A DNA stretch of 64,000 bases from Euonymus europaeus (taxonomy: Eukaryota > Streptophyta > Magnoliopsida > Celastrales > Celastraceae), in the NCBI GenBank assembly GCA_963580455.1, contig OY756962.1, positions 21,346,001-21,410,000 on the forward strand. The letters are read 5' to 3'. Positions within the stretch are counted from its first letter, which is position 1. The number at the start of each line of letters is the position of its first letter. A model generated the notes under the pieces. That model was not told the DNA's origin. It worked only from the letters and a program-made list of their open reading frames with translations, and did not search any database. The position numbers and the translations under genes are program-made. Positions 34,246-44,630 of this stretch are shown here, piece by piece.

Positions 34246-36417
34246 TCAACTCCAACTCATTTTGGATTTTTGCATGTGTTTTCATGGGGACAGTTACCTC
34301 TCCAATGATTGGATCTTGAACATCATTCATTTTGACTTGTCGAGATGGTTCCAGAGTATCTGAAGTAGGCTCGCTGTAAGTTACCTCATGTGTAACTGGT
34401 TGCCTCTGCATTGGTGAAGTAGGCTTGCTGCAGGCTACCTCAGTTGCATATGTTTTCTGCTGCCTCAATGAGGTAGGTTGCCTGGAGGCTACCTCAACCT
34501 GATCTGCACTTGCAGATTTTTCTTTTACAGCACTTAAAGCTCTCAAATCAGATTTCTTGACCCAAAATTTCTTTGTTTGAGATAATTTTGGACGTTGTCT
34601 CATATCATGTGATTTCTCATGAGCATTACATTGTTTTCCAACAAGATTTTGAAACCTATTTTGAAGAAACCTTTTCTGCACATTTTCAAAGTTAGTCTTC
34701 CTGGAAAAATATGATTTATGCATTCCATATAACTTATGACAATAAGGTCTTATATGACCCCTAATTCCACAATGATGACAGATGGGAACAAACTTACCTT
34801 TACCATACCTTTGAGTATTTTGCCTTCCAACAAATGGTTGCTTGAAAAATGGTTGAGCAGTCCTACCAAATTTATATGAAGTTTCATGATTTTGATATGA
34901 AGAAGAAGATCTATTACCTTGTATATTTACCTTGTTTGGAATGATAGATATCTTCTCTTCTTGTTCCAAAGTTTTGGATGAAGAAGGCACAAACTGCACA
35001 AAACTTTTAGGAAGACCTGTATGTGAACCAGATGTTGAACACTCACCTTTTTCATATCCCAAGCCACAAGTTTCCTTGCTCATCCTTTGATTATCAAGAA
35101 TATCCTGCAATCTGTTAGATCCTGACTTAAACTTGTCAATATCTGAACATACCTTCTTTAGCATGTGTTCTCTTTTCTTTTCTGCCGCAGCGAGGTAGGT
35201 TACATCAGAAGTTACCTCAACTGGGCAGAGTGCTTCAAGATCTAGGATTTTCTCTTGTAATTCCTTGATTTTTGCTTTCGCTTCATTCAAATCTTGAGTA
35301 AGAATTCCGTTTTCTTTGACAAGTTTGAGTTTTTCTTTCTTGCTCTCGACATATTCCTCAAAAAGATTGGTGTAATCTACTTGAAGCTCACACATATCAA
35401 ATTCAGAATCACTATCATATGTTGAGCTTGCCCTTGACTTTTGATCACTAAAGATTACCGGAAGGGCTATTGGAGTTTCCTTTTCTTCATCTTCAGATTC
35501 AGCATCAGATTCTTCTTCTCTATCGTTGTATGCTTTTGGCTTCTTTTTCTAATTTGCACACTCTTGAGCAAAGTGTCCAAATCCTTTGCATTTGAAACAT
35601 TGAGTGGACTTAGACTCTTTGCTTTTCTTCTTGGGTTTGTAAGATGAACACTCCTCTTCCATGAGTTCCTTTAAATTCCTGCTCTTCATGAATTTCTTAA
35701 AAATTTTCATTAGAAACAATAATTCATCAATAGCATAGTTAGTTTCATCACTAGAATAAAGAGCAACACCTTTCGATTTTTTAGGTTTAAGAAAATTTAC
35801 CTCAAAAGTTTGTAAAGAGCCAACTAATTCTTCTACCTTAATTTTATCAATGTCTTTGCTCTCCTCTATTGCTGCAACTTTCATCATGAACCTATCAGGT
35901 AAAGATCTGAGAATTTTTCTTACCACCTTGCTCGGCTCAAATGGTTCCCCAAGAGTGAATGAGGTATTGACTATGTCACTCAACTTCGCATAGAAGTCAT
36001 CAAACATCTCATTCTCCTCCATTTTCAGAGTTTCGAACCTAGAAGTAAGTTGTTGCAGTTTTGAACGTTTGACTAGATTTGTGCCCTCATGTGTCACTTC
36101 TAGTATATCCATGCTGTTTTTGCCTTATCACAATGTGATATCCTGCGAAACTCAGAAATATTTAAAGCAGAAAATAAAGCATTCATTGCCTTACTGTTCC
36201 AACCTGCATTTTCAAGATCACCTTTAGTCCATTTTTCAAGAGGTTTAAGAGTTTCGTTACCCTCTTTATCAATGGACTCGGGTTCAATATACCCTTTCAC
36301 TACGGACATCCAAACTCGTTCATCAATAGATTTCAAATACGCTCTCATGCGTGCCTTCCAATACGAATAATTGGACCCATCAAATTGTGGTATTTGATTA
36401 GTTGATATAGATTCCAT
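34202..36417 (-). pseudogene. Copia Gag (UBN2 type, two zinc knuckles) with frameshift and stop
   Basis: Gag starts at the ATG at 36417 (MESISTNQIPQFDGSNYSYW), 26 bases from the LTR. The UBN2-type region (SRFETLKMEENEMFDDFYAK; ILRSLPDRF) follows after a one-base deletion near 36105 that breaks AKTAW/DILE. A first knuckle CFKCKGFGHFAQEC is followed by an in-frame TAG at 35549-35551. The frame reopens through a coiled-coil-like segment to a second knuckle CHHCGIRGHIRPYC. The C-terminal part ends with PTS-rich imperfect repeats and DPIIGEVTVPMKTHAKIQNE, which resembles the integrase-RT linker of copia pol. Protease, integrase and RT cores are missing. Confidence 0.88.
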
Positions 36418-36442
36418 AGTTGACACCTGCTCCGATACCAAT

Positions 36443-37335
36443 TGAGAGTTCGGTTTCTCACCAAGATCGTTAGCCAACAAATATGGAAATTAAAATTGCG
36501 GAAAAATAAACGAAAATCAAACACGAAGAATTTTACGAGGAAACCCAACCTGGGAAAAACCTCGAGTCTATGAGCGACTAACCTTGAGGAACAATCCACT
36601 AAAACGAATCAGGAGTTACAACCCTATCTTAGAACTAAAGACATCGCTCATCCCTCCCATTCAGTGTATTGCTTCAACCTCTTCTCAACCTCAACAAGGT
36701 AGAGTCCACTCTTGAATCTCTCAAGAGTCCTCACACACAAGCAATTCACAAAGAATAATTTCCAATACAAATATCCTCACTACAAATCACTCATTCAAAC
36801 ACTCAAGATCACACATGAAATAAGAAGTGATTTGTTTTTCCAAAAACCCAACACACGCTCAAGACTCTCTCAAAGATAATTTCGGTCAAACTTGAAAACC
36901 AACGTGCATGGAATATATATAAGACCAGCTTGTCTTGATTATGAAGACTTCTTCTCCCACCAGACCTCTGAGCATTCTATCACCTGAAGAGATAAGTCAC
37001 ACATCCAATATAGAAATTGATAATATAGGAATAATCAAAGATAATCCATGGTAGTTACATGTTTAACTCCCAATATAACTCTTATGTGGTTATCCATACA
37101 TGAATAGACTTCCTATCCTATCTATATAAGACAGTCCATTAACAATAAAACACTGCATGTCATTAAAATTAAAAGCTCACGCGTTAAAATCTTTAAGCCC
37201 GTGCAGATGAAGTAACTTACTTCACATACCGGAGTAACTTACTTCACTGCTGTGCAGCACCCAATTATTACAAAATTCAATTGGTTAAATATATCTCACA
37301 ATTGTCAATTAGATTTTATAAATTAAAAACCAACA
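36443..37335 (-). repeat. 5' LTR of the copia element
   Basis: 893 bases, ending (minus strand) CCGAACTCTCA next to the primer-binding site TGGTATCGGAGC at about 36430-36441. A TATATATAAG word near 36914 is shared in diverged form with the other LTR. Confidence 0.92.
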
Positions 37336-37672
37336 GATAGACCCCGAGCAAAATACATTGTTTGTAATTTGTCGATCTAGGCATCCAGACACCTTCAACA
37401 ACGTCTTCGGCCACCTCTAGCAACAATGTAATTTGTTTTGGGCATATTTTGGAAATTATATTATATTAAAAATAATGTAGCCACTCTATTTTACAACTAT
37501 TTGAATGAACATGATTTTGAGACAATGTATATACCTTGTTAATCTTGATTGATTTTCAGACTATTTTTTTCTCTAGCTTATATTTGCCTATTATAGAAAT
37601 CACAATGTTTTAAAAGAAAAGTAATCTTCATCTATAAAAAAAGAAATGTAATCACAACTCTGACAAAGAAAT

Positions 37673-38471
37673 AAGAGAATTGAAAAATACGGACCAAAGT
37701 ATCAAACGCTTCCCTCTTCTCTCTTTTCTCTCTCTTTTCTCTGGTTTCACCCAACAGCAGCCGGTTGGGAGAGGAGGAGTTCATCTCCTCCTCCTCTCCC
37801 TTTCTCTCCCCCTCCTCCTCCGCCTCCGCCTCCCTCCCCCCTTTTCCGTTCTCTTTTCTACCCCTATTCCACTCCATTGTCTTCTTTTATCAACACTTTT
37901 TCTCTTTCTTGTCTCCATCTTTCTACCCACCATACTTTTTCTTCCTTTTGCTTAACCAGTATCTTCCTATGCTATTTTCTCTTGTATTTTTTGTTTTATT
38001 TTGCAGGGATTTCGAGGCCTGGTGGACTTGTAGATCTGGATTCTATGGAGTGGATATGACAGATCTGGTTTGCAGATTTGCTTATTTCTTCACAGATCTA
38101 GTTGATATGGGTTCTCAGGCTTTTATCGACCCTCTAGTCGGCTACCGATTTCTAGATCTGGACTGCTTTCCCGCCAAGTGCTTGCTGTGTGCGGTGTTAT
38201 TAGTGTCCCAGCTTACCTGGTGGTCACCCCCTCTCTCAGTGTCCAATTTTACTTGGTGCACACAAGTTCCTGGGTTGCTTGAATTTTATTTCCAGCACCT
38301 ATCTCTTTGTAGGTCAATGTGCCGATTATCTTCTGGGCTGTTCTTAAGTTTTTATGATGTGTGTTGTGCCCTCTATAACGGATTGAATACCCTAATTATC
38401 TGCTCTCTAACTTGTACCTGGTGGTTTGCATTTTAATGAAATCTGTCACTTTTATAAAAAAAAAAAAAACT
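37673..38471 (+). mobile_element. Poly(A)-tailed retroposed sequence with 15-bp TSD
   Basis: CTCTGACAAAGAAAT flanks the block (37658-37672 and 38472-38486), and a run of A (38457-38469) precedes the right copy, so it was inserted by LINE machinery on the plus strand. The 5' part is strongly CT-rich (37710-37880). The 3' part has TTTTAATGAAATCTGTCAC before the tail, as in plant LINE or transcript 3' ends. A 223-codon frame (37765-38436) consists of S/P- and F-rich low-complexity residues and resembles no protein I know. It could be a SINE-like element, a LINE derivative keeping only its ends, or a retroposed non-coding transcript. Confidence 0.7.
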
Positions 38472-38660
38472 CTCTGACAAAGAAATGTAATCACTATGTT
38501 TGTCAAAAAAAAATGATATATTATGCGTTTGTGTGAAAAACAATGTCCTCTCTAGAGAGATAGAAAAAATAACAAATTAATTTAATTTAATGTTCCTTCT
38601 TACCTGTAAAAAATTCGATTCGATCGTAGATGCTTGACAGTCGCCTCTCATTTTCGCTGC

Positions 38661-38668
38661 AACCCTAG
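38661..38668 (+). promoter_or_regulatory. Telo-box-like AACCCTAG upstream of mTERF copy 1
   Basis: AACCCTAG lies 39 bases before a small upstream ORF. The motif is shared with copies 2 (44457-44464) and 3 (52578-52585), and copy 4 has TACCCTAG. Telo boxes are common in promoters of plant genes for organelle and translation functions; here the function is inferred. Confidence 0.35.
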
Positions 38669-38699
38669 AAAGGCGTACTGCAGTTGGGTTTTCTATCTG

Positions 38700-38759
38700 A
38701 TGTCAAGTAAGTTGAAATTCTCGATTCCCCTTTTTCATTCTATGTTCGTTCAACCATGA
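38700..38759 (+). other. Conserved 19-codon upstream ORF, mTERF copy 1
   Basis: ATG to TGA encodes a 19-residue peptide beginning MSSKLKFSIP, ending 96 bases before the ancestral mTERF ATG. Length and frame are kept in all four array copies (44496-44555, 52617-52676, 62252-62311). The same DNA contains a good splice donor (CAA then GTAAGTT), so it could instead be the start of a 5' UTR intron. Confidence 0.4.
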
Positions 38760-38897
38760 TTGTCGATGCGTCGTTTGGTGCGTACGATTTACCCAGTTGA
38801 GTGTCTGGTTTTAAGAATCGATTAGAGGGTTCTAAGAATCGATTTCTAATCGGAAATGTTTGTTCTGATCTGTAAGCGATCACTGTTACTTATCTAA

Positions 38898-40049
38898 AAT
38901 AGGGAGAGGGTTTTGGTGAACTCAAGTACCCATTTGGGGCTTCGTCAGTTTTATACAACCAAAAGTTCCTCGGCGGGTGTAAGAGATGATGAACAAGAAC
39001 GCTTATTTACGGTGAATTACCTTGTCAATTCCTGCTTCTTGACTTTAGAAGCTGCTAAATCCGTGTCTAAAAAGGTTCGTTTTGAGAACCCCAAAATGCC
39101 AGACTTGGTCCTTAATCTTCTAAAAAATCACGGATTTAATAGTACACAAATCTCTACAATCATCAGGGTTCGACCAAAGGTGCTTGTAAACGATGTGGAG
39201 AAGACCCTTTTGCCAAAACTTGAATTTTTCCGTTCAAAACATGTTTCAAGCTATGATGTCGCGATGGTTGTTGCTGGAAACCCATATATCCTCTGCATCA
39301 GTTTAGAGAAAAATTTAATTCCTTCTTATGATTTCCTCAAGAGTGTAGTTGGAAATGATCAGAGGGTCTTCACTTTATTGAGGCGATCATATCGCAGACC
39401 TTCATTGTTATATTGGAAGAGAGTTTTACTTCCAAATGTGTTGCTTATGAGAGAAATTGGGTTGTCAGAATCCTCTATTTCGCTACTGCTATTGCAAAAG
39501 CCCGATGTAATCAGCCTGGACACAGAAAAGTTGGATAACATTATTAGAGAAGTTTTGAATATGGGATTTAACCCTTTAAAATCAGCATTCGCTGAAGCTC
39601 TTGTAGTGACTCAAAGTTTGAGCAAATTGACGTGGGAACATAAAATGGAGGCATACAGGAGCTGGGGTTTGTCCAATGATCAGATTTGGGCAGCTTTTAG
39701 GAAGAGCCCAAAATTTATGGCGTTGTCTGAGAAGAAAATATCAAGTGTGATGGGCTTCTTTGTCAATGGGATGGGTTGGTCGTCTTCTGTGGTTGCTGAA
39801 GCACCAGTTGCGTTATCCTACAGTTTGGAAAAGAGAATTATTCCTAGGTTTTTGGTCGTTAAATTTCTGCTGCTAAAGGGCATCATTGCAGAAAAGGACA
39901 TTTTTATCAATAGCATTGTGCTTCCAGATGAGAAACAGTTCTTGGACAAGTTTGTGATAAAACATCAAAAACAGGCTCCTCAACTAATGAGCATATTTCG
40001 AGAAAAAGTTGGTCTTCAGGAATTAGTTTCTAAATATGAGGAAGTCTAG
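38898..40049 (+). CDS. mTERF family protein, array copy 1 (leader broken)
   Basis: The frame encodes the same mTERF protein as the intact copies, a family of helical-repeat organellar nucleic-acid-binding proteins. Core motifs are present: LLKNHGFNSTQISTIIRVRP, KLEFFRSKHVSSYDVAMVV and MGFFVNGMGWSSSVVAEAP. The ancestral start at 38856 gives 13 codons of leader and then TAA at 38895-38897, where copies 2-4 read ATGTCAAAT. Downstream the frame is open to the stop, but the first in-frame ATG is at 39096 (residue 81 of the ancestral numbering), after the mitochondrial leader RQFYTTK. It may be expressed as a shorter, mislocalised protein, use a non-ATG start, or be a young pseudogene. It heads a four-gene tandem array. 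Confidence 0.75.
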   Translation, partial: NRERVLVNSSTHLGLRQFYTTKSSSAGVRDDEQERLFTVNYLVNSCFLTLEAAKSVSKKVRFENPKMPDLVLNLLKNHGFNSTQISTIIRVRPKVLVNDVEKTLLPKLEFFRSKHVSSYDVAMVVAGNPYILCISLEKNLIPSYDFLKSVVGNDQRVFTLLRRSYRRPSLLYWKRVLLPNVLLMREIGLSESSISLLLLQKPDVISLDTEKLDNIIREVLNMGFNPLKSAFAEALVVTQSLSKLTWEHKMEAYRSWGLSNDQIWAAFRKSPKFMALSEKKISSVMGFFVNGMGWSSSVVAEAPVALSYSLEKRIIPRFLVVKFLLLKGIIAEKDIFINSIVLPDEKQFLDKFVIKHQKQAPQLMSIFREKVGLQELVSKYEEV

Positions 40050-41334
40050 ATGAAATATTGTTTGTGGATGCTTTTCGTCGTTCCCCAAAAGTACACATCT
40101 TTGAGCAGACGTGGGACTTTGGGAATTTGATTTTGTGGATTGGAAATTCATTTTTCTGTCCCTTCCTCTTTCTTCAATTGAAGAGAAAGTGTCCTTTCAG
40201 TACTGAGTAAGTTGATATTCTTGCTAGGCACTTATCATCCAATACCTTTCTCCATTTTTAAGCTCTAGAGATGAGAATTATGTTCAATTCCATCACCCAC
40301 AAAGCCAAAATTGAGTAAGCTCATTTACTCATCTGCCAGATTTTTTTGTCTGATTCGTAGGACATGGTTTGTACTTTGAAATGATGTCATGGTTTTGGAA
40401 AATTTCATTTACTAGTCTGTTTATTCGTGTCTAGTTTGAGCGATGCCCCGCAATTTAGGGCATAGAAGACTCACGTATGACTTGATCATGAGCCCCTTTT
40501 CAGTACTTAGCACTGGAAATGGTTCTCCTCACTCTTACTGCTTCACATTTTGTAACCCTTCTTGTTCCAAACTCTCTGACCTGAGTTTCCTTTGCGGCAA
40601 TGATCAAATTGTCGGTGTGAAAATCCACATGATCTATAAGTCAGCAGTGATGAAGCGGTGACGTTGATGGTGAGTTATCTTGGAACAATGCAATGACGGT
40701 CCTTCGTGTCCTGCGAGGCTGAGATTCAATGCTCAAGTTAGTAATTTTTCCTAGAGTAAATCAATAATTGAATGTCTTAATTGTGATGTGTTTGGTCATC
40801 CTTTTAATTATGATGGGATATTGGGATAGATATCTTGATTGTTGAGGTTTAGTCGTGATCATAATCTTACCGTTGAAATTCATGATCATAATCTTATCTT
40901 TGAAATGTGATCACAAGCAATACATTTATCTAATTCAAAATGGATTTGACCACAGAAATGAAAGCGCACACCATTTCTCTGGTGACATTGGGAATAATCT
41001 TTTCTTTTCTTTTTTTCAAAATATGGTGACATGGATTGCCCTGTTGACCGAAGCACTGCAATGGCTGCTTTACCTGAGGATGAATGCATGCTGAATGCAA
41101 CACAGCATGGCAATATAAAAAAAATCATCTTTCTCATAAAGCCAACTTCCAATTTAGACAACATCTTTCTCATGAAGGCAATGAAAAAATCTGTAAACTT
41201 CAATATAAAAAAACAAAATAACTCGATATGATCCTGTCAATTCTGACGTACTATTATTTAAAAATAATTCTAAAAACCAAAAAAAAACATTCAAACATAA
41301 AAGAAAAAAAGAAAAAAAAAAGAGCAAAAGGATA
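40050..41334 (+). other. 3' flank of mTERF copy 1, duplicated behind copy 3
   Basis: No gene. Segments match the region after copy 3: 40480-40700 with 54835-55060, 40910-41000 with 55710-55780, and 41100-41270 with 56570-56740. The flank is therefore part of the duplicated block. Short open frames here (40443-40661 and 40855-41094) are not conserved in length. Confidence 0.6.
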
Positions 41335-41545
41335 TCTGGGGCATTCCCAGCCAACTGGACGGATGCTACCTTGCTGAATTCAACAGCACTGGCTTCGATG
41401 CCAGCAAAAATGAACCCATTGCTACTGTCTAGTTTAGTTTCACAAGATTCGCAACATGCAATCCAATGAAACAAGAACAATAATTTTGTAAATTATATCC
41501 CTACCCGATTCGGACATGGAGGGAAGTTCACCGACTTGAAATCAG
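41335..41545 (-). pseudogene. QQT1-like GPN-loop GTPase exon fragment
   Basis: The minus strand encodes DSSNGFIFAGIEASAVEFSK, the C-terminal signature of GPN-loop GTPase 2 (Arabidopsis QQT1 type), preceded by a reading frame shifted at AAACTAAACTAG. The same lesion is present in the longer fragment at 58079-58210, so the break predates the duplication that made both. Only this exon and part of the neighbouring intron and exon edge remain. GPN-loop GTPases assist RNA polymerase II assembly and nuclear import; this fragment cannot. Confidence 0.7.
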
Positions 41546-42004
41546 AATTCTTAGTTGTGTGCGAATCTGATCTTGTGCAAATTAAAGGTGACAACTGTGA
41601 GTTCAAGGATGCAAAAGTAAAAGAAATAGAGGAGTTTAGTCCAAGCTTTTCTGATGTAAAGCAAGCTAAGATTGTCTTTCCCACGCAAGTTCAAATCTTT
41701 GATGAATTTGTTATGCCGAAAAGCTCAACGACATGCATAACAAAAAGGATGTAAGTCATGAATGAACAAATAATTGAGATTTTTATAAAATAAAATTTGA
41801 TGAGAGAGAAATTGATACACTCAGTGAGAGGCTGAGATGAAAACCATTCTTTCATGGCAACACCCTGCTCCACCACTAATAAATGAGACACTCCCATAAG
41901 CTCTCATACACTCCCATAAGCTCTCATACACTTTTGGACATGGAACATGTTAATAGGTGCACATTTGATTCCATCTCCTACAAGCACACCTCACAAATTA
42001 ATGG
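41546..42004. other. Unassigned sequence between array fragments
   Basis: A plus-strand open stretch (41536-41754, with EFKDAKVKEIEEFSPSF) and an antisense one (41691-41897) occur, but neither is recognised. CTCTCATACACTCCCATAAG is tandemly repeated at about 41900. Confidence 0.35.
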
Positions 42005-42640
42005 CATCAGTATCTGTTTTTCAAGTAAATTTTCGTAAGTTGGAAGCGACTCACAGCATGCACGCCACAGGAAGTTTCTTGCCTTGGGCAAAACCTGAAT
42101 GGCCCATAATCTAGTCCATAGCGGATATCTCGTGGCATTCCTCCACCAGCTGCCCCTTCAATATTAGCAAGATTTTCTTCCAAATGGCAAGCAAAATGGT
42201 ACCCTGATTTCACAGAGGACACCCCATTTTGAGTTCCCTCCTAAAACCTAGAATCCCTACTGATTGGTATATTCAATATAACTTTCCTCTTAGCTGCATT
42301 GAAATTACGAGTGATCAATTGATCCTTCCAACATCGTCTGTCTGAGTCAATGAGATCCGAGACTAGAAGATCTGAGGGCAAAAAATCATATATCATCATA
42401 CACCGATTTCGTAGGAAGTGAGACCCATCGATCCCCAAAACAGAAATTGATTTCCCATCACCAACTCTCTATCGACCCCCTTGTTCCGACAACTCTCTAC
42501 CCTCCAATAAGCTGGACCATAGAAAAAGGGTCTATAATCCTTAACTGCATTCCAAAATGAAAGGGAGTGAAAGTATTTACCTCTTAAAACACAAGTAGCA
42601 AGGCTATTCGGGCTTTGACAAATCATCCAGGCTTGTTTTT
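42005..42640 (-). pseudogene. LINE ORF2 C-terminal fragment (zf-RVT region)
   Basis: Minus-strand frames read QSPNSLATCVLRGKYFHSL, WRVESCRNKGVD with VMGNQFLFWG, then SDLIDSDRRCWKDQLI, VSSVKSGYHFACHLEENLA and, in a third frame, WTRLWAIQVLPKARNFLWRA. This is the order found after reverse transcriptase in plant L1 ORF2 (S...VLK.KYF; GNG..I.FW.D.WL; Y.VKSGY; W..LW...VPPKVK.FLWR). Frameshifts separate the parts. No endonuclease or RT core is present. Confidence 0.8.
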
Positions 42641-43900
42641 ATAAGAGGACTGCACTAAATTAGATTTATTCTCTCTCTTTAATCCTAGACTTATGTGGCT
42701 TTCCGTGGAGTATTGGTAAGATTTAAGATTAACTAAAAAATTTATACATATAATTTAAAAGAATACTTATTGATGAGTATTGTTGGATTGTTCCTCTATG
42801 TCACCAGGTAATGAGGCCAACCAAATACTTCTCAATTTTCTTTATGGTAGAAGGCTCTTTTCCACGCTATCAACATGTAAAATTAATCAAACGGGAGACT
42901 TCTTTGTTTTACTTTAATAAAATATATATTAGATGGATTGCCCCAATAACCCATGAAAAGATCAAAACTATCATGAAGAAATTAAATGCAAATAGAAATA
43001 TTGGTATATGCTACCAAGAATCATTTGAAAATGCATGAATCAAATGGTCTTGGGTAATTTAATATATATGATGAGTCGATAAGTAAAGTTTCTTTCCCTA
43101 AATATGTTATTATTACCGTAGGTGATGTGTCAAAATATTATGAGTTTTGTTTTTCAATGTGGTAATGCCAAGACGTTTATTTCCGTTTCAATATAATAGT
43201 ATTGAGAACATATAATAGTATTGAAAAATTTAGGATATATAATTTAATTGAAAATAAATTCATTCAAAACAAAAATAGATAAATAATTCATAATTGCAAA
43301 AATGTTTTCTCTCTTGCCTTCTAGGTGACACATTGTAGATCATTCTTAATGCCTTCATCATACATATAGACTAGGTTGATACCTGTGCTAAACGCAACAA
43401 AACTGTAATATTTTGCAGCCAATATACTCATTAATGATTAATTAATTTACCACAACCATCTGCTTGTATCCTTTCATCCACTGTATCCTTTTATACATTA
43501 TTTACATGACATTTGCAAATTGTCATTCACCTATTTTCTATTATGAACAACAAAGAAATAGTTAAAGGCAGCACCCAATAAAAAAGTTCCAGCCCACTAA
43601 AATTCCAGCTCCTCCACAGAAGTAACTATTGGTGCAGCCAAAATTGAAGATGCCGTAGTTGACAAAGTCGACTCTGCGGTAGGCAGAGTATTTATTAAAG
43701 ATTAGTAGTAAAATTGGGACCTAACAATGGAATTAGGCGGTGTTGCATCTTTCAACAAGCAGTATGAGTTTCAAAACATTATTGGGATCATCCCTCTATC
43801 TCCTTTCAGTAGGACAATGGAGCTCAAATCTGTTTATACTGAAAACAAACAGATGTTCTAGTGGTCATCTTCATATGCCCTAAGGGTAGCTGGACAATAG
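42641..43900. other. Intergenic sequence between mTERF copies 1 and 2
   Basis: AT-rich, with no recognised gene or clean element ends. A (ACG)n tract lies at about 43903-43918. From about 43910 onward the sequence matches the DNA in front of copy 4. Confidence 0.5.
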
Positions 43901-44455
43901 AGACGACGACGACGACGAAAAGATACCATAAGATGTTGGTGCAGAGCACATACTTGGACCAAACGACTTTAGGGAGGAAATAAATACCAAATAATTTTAT
44001 TAAGTACTGGTGGCGTGGAGTCTGAAAACGATTCTTTTCAATTTGAGGTTTCTGTGTTAGGTAATAGTATAGATATAATTAAAAATAATATACTTAAAAA
44101 AATAATATGATTAAAAATGATTAAATAAAATCTATGGATGATCGATTTTATTGGAAAAGTATTTACTTCTTAATTCTAGATATGTATTTTTTTTTAAAAT
44201 TTAGTATTTTAAAAGACAAACTGTATTGAAATTTTGTTAAAGAAAAAAAATCTTTACAATAAATATTTTTAAAGAAAATATTTTAATATTTTAAAATGTT
44301 TATTTTATCATATTGTAAACAAGTCCTATAAACTTGAATTAAAATAACGTTACAAAATACTATTCAGCACCCTTAAAACTTTACCATTGCCTAACATTCG
44401 ACTTCGAAGAGCCATAATCTACTTGTGAAAGAAAACATTCCTCCCTTTTTCGCTC
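43901..44455 (+). repeat. Upstream flank shared by mTERF copies 2 and 4
   Basis: This flank matches 61750-62210: GGTGCAGAGCACATACTTGG, ACCAAACGACTTTAGGGAGG, TTGAAATTTTGTTAAAGAAA and GTTACAAAATACT occur in the same order. It marks the border of the duplicated two-gene block. Confidence 0.8.
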
Positions 44456-44495
44456 CAACCCTAGAAAGGCGTACTGCGGGTGGGCTTTTAATCTG

Positions 44496-44555
44496 ATGTC
44501 AAGTAAGTTGAAATTCTCGATTCCCCCTTTTCATTCTATGTTCGTTCAACCATGA
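44496..44555 (+). other. Conserved 19-codon upstream ORF, mTERF copy 2
   Basis: Peptide start MSSKLKFSIPPF; same length and position relative to the main ATG as in the other three copies. It contains the alternative GTAAGTT donor. Confidence 0.4.
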
Positions 44556-44630
44556 TTGTCGATGCGTAGTTCGTTGTGTACGATTTACCCAGCTGAGTGT
44601 ATTGTTCTAAGAATCGATTTCTAATCGGAA

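Larger units (their letters stand above)
31965..37335 (-). mobile_element. Recent SIRE/Maximus-like Ty1/copia element with pol deleted
   Basis: LTRs at 31965-32855 and 36443-37335 are flanked by GATAG on both sides (31960-31964 and 37336-37340). On the minus strand the 5' LTR is followed at once by TGGTATCGGAGCAGG, an initiator-tRNA(Met)-type primer-binding site, and then by gag. The 3' LTR is preceded by the purine tract AAGGGGGAGAT, with further AGGGGGAG tracts upstream (about 32965-33015), as in SIRE-like elements. I count about 15 substitutions and one 2-base indel between the LTRs (about 1.7%). Internal sequence is only 3.6 kb: gag, linker pieces and the tail of RNase H remain. Confidence 0.92.

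Noticed and set aside
37765..38436. 223-codon plus-strand open frame
   Set aside because: The translation is serine/proline-rich low complexity from a CT-rich tract followed by F/L/C-rich sequence. It lies inside a poly(A)-tailed retroposed block and has no domain.
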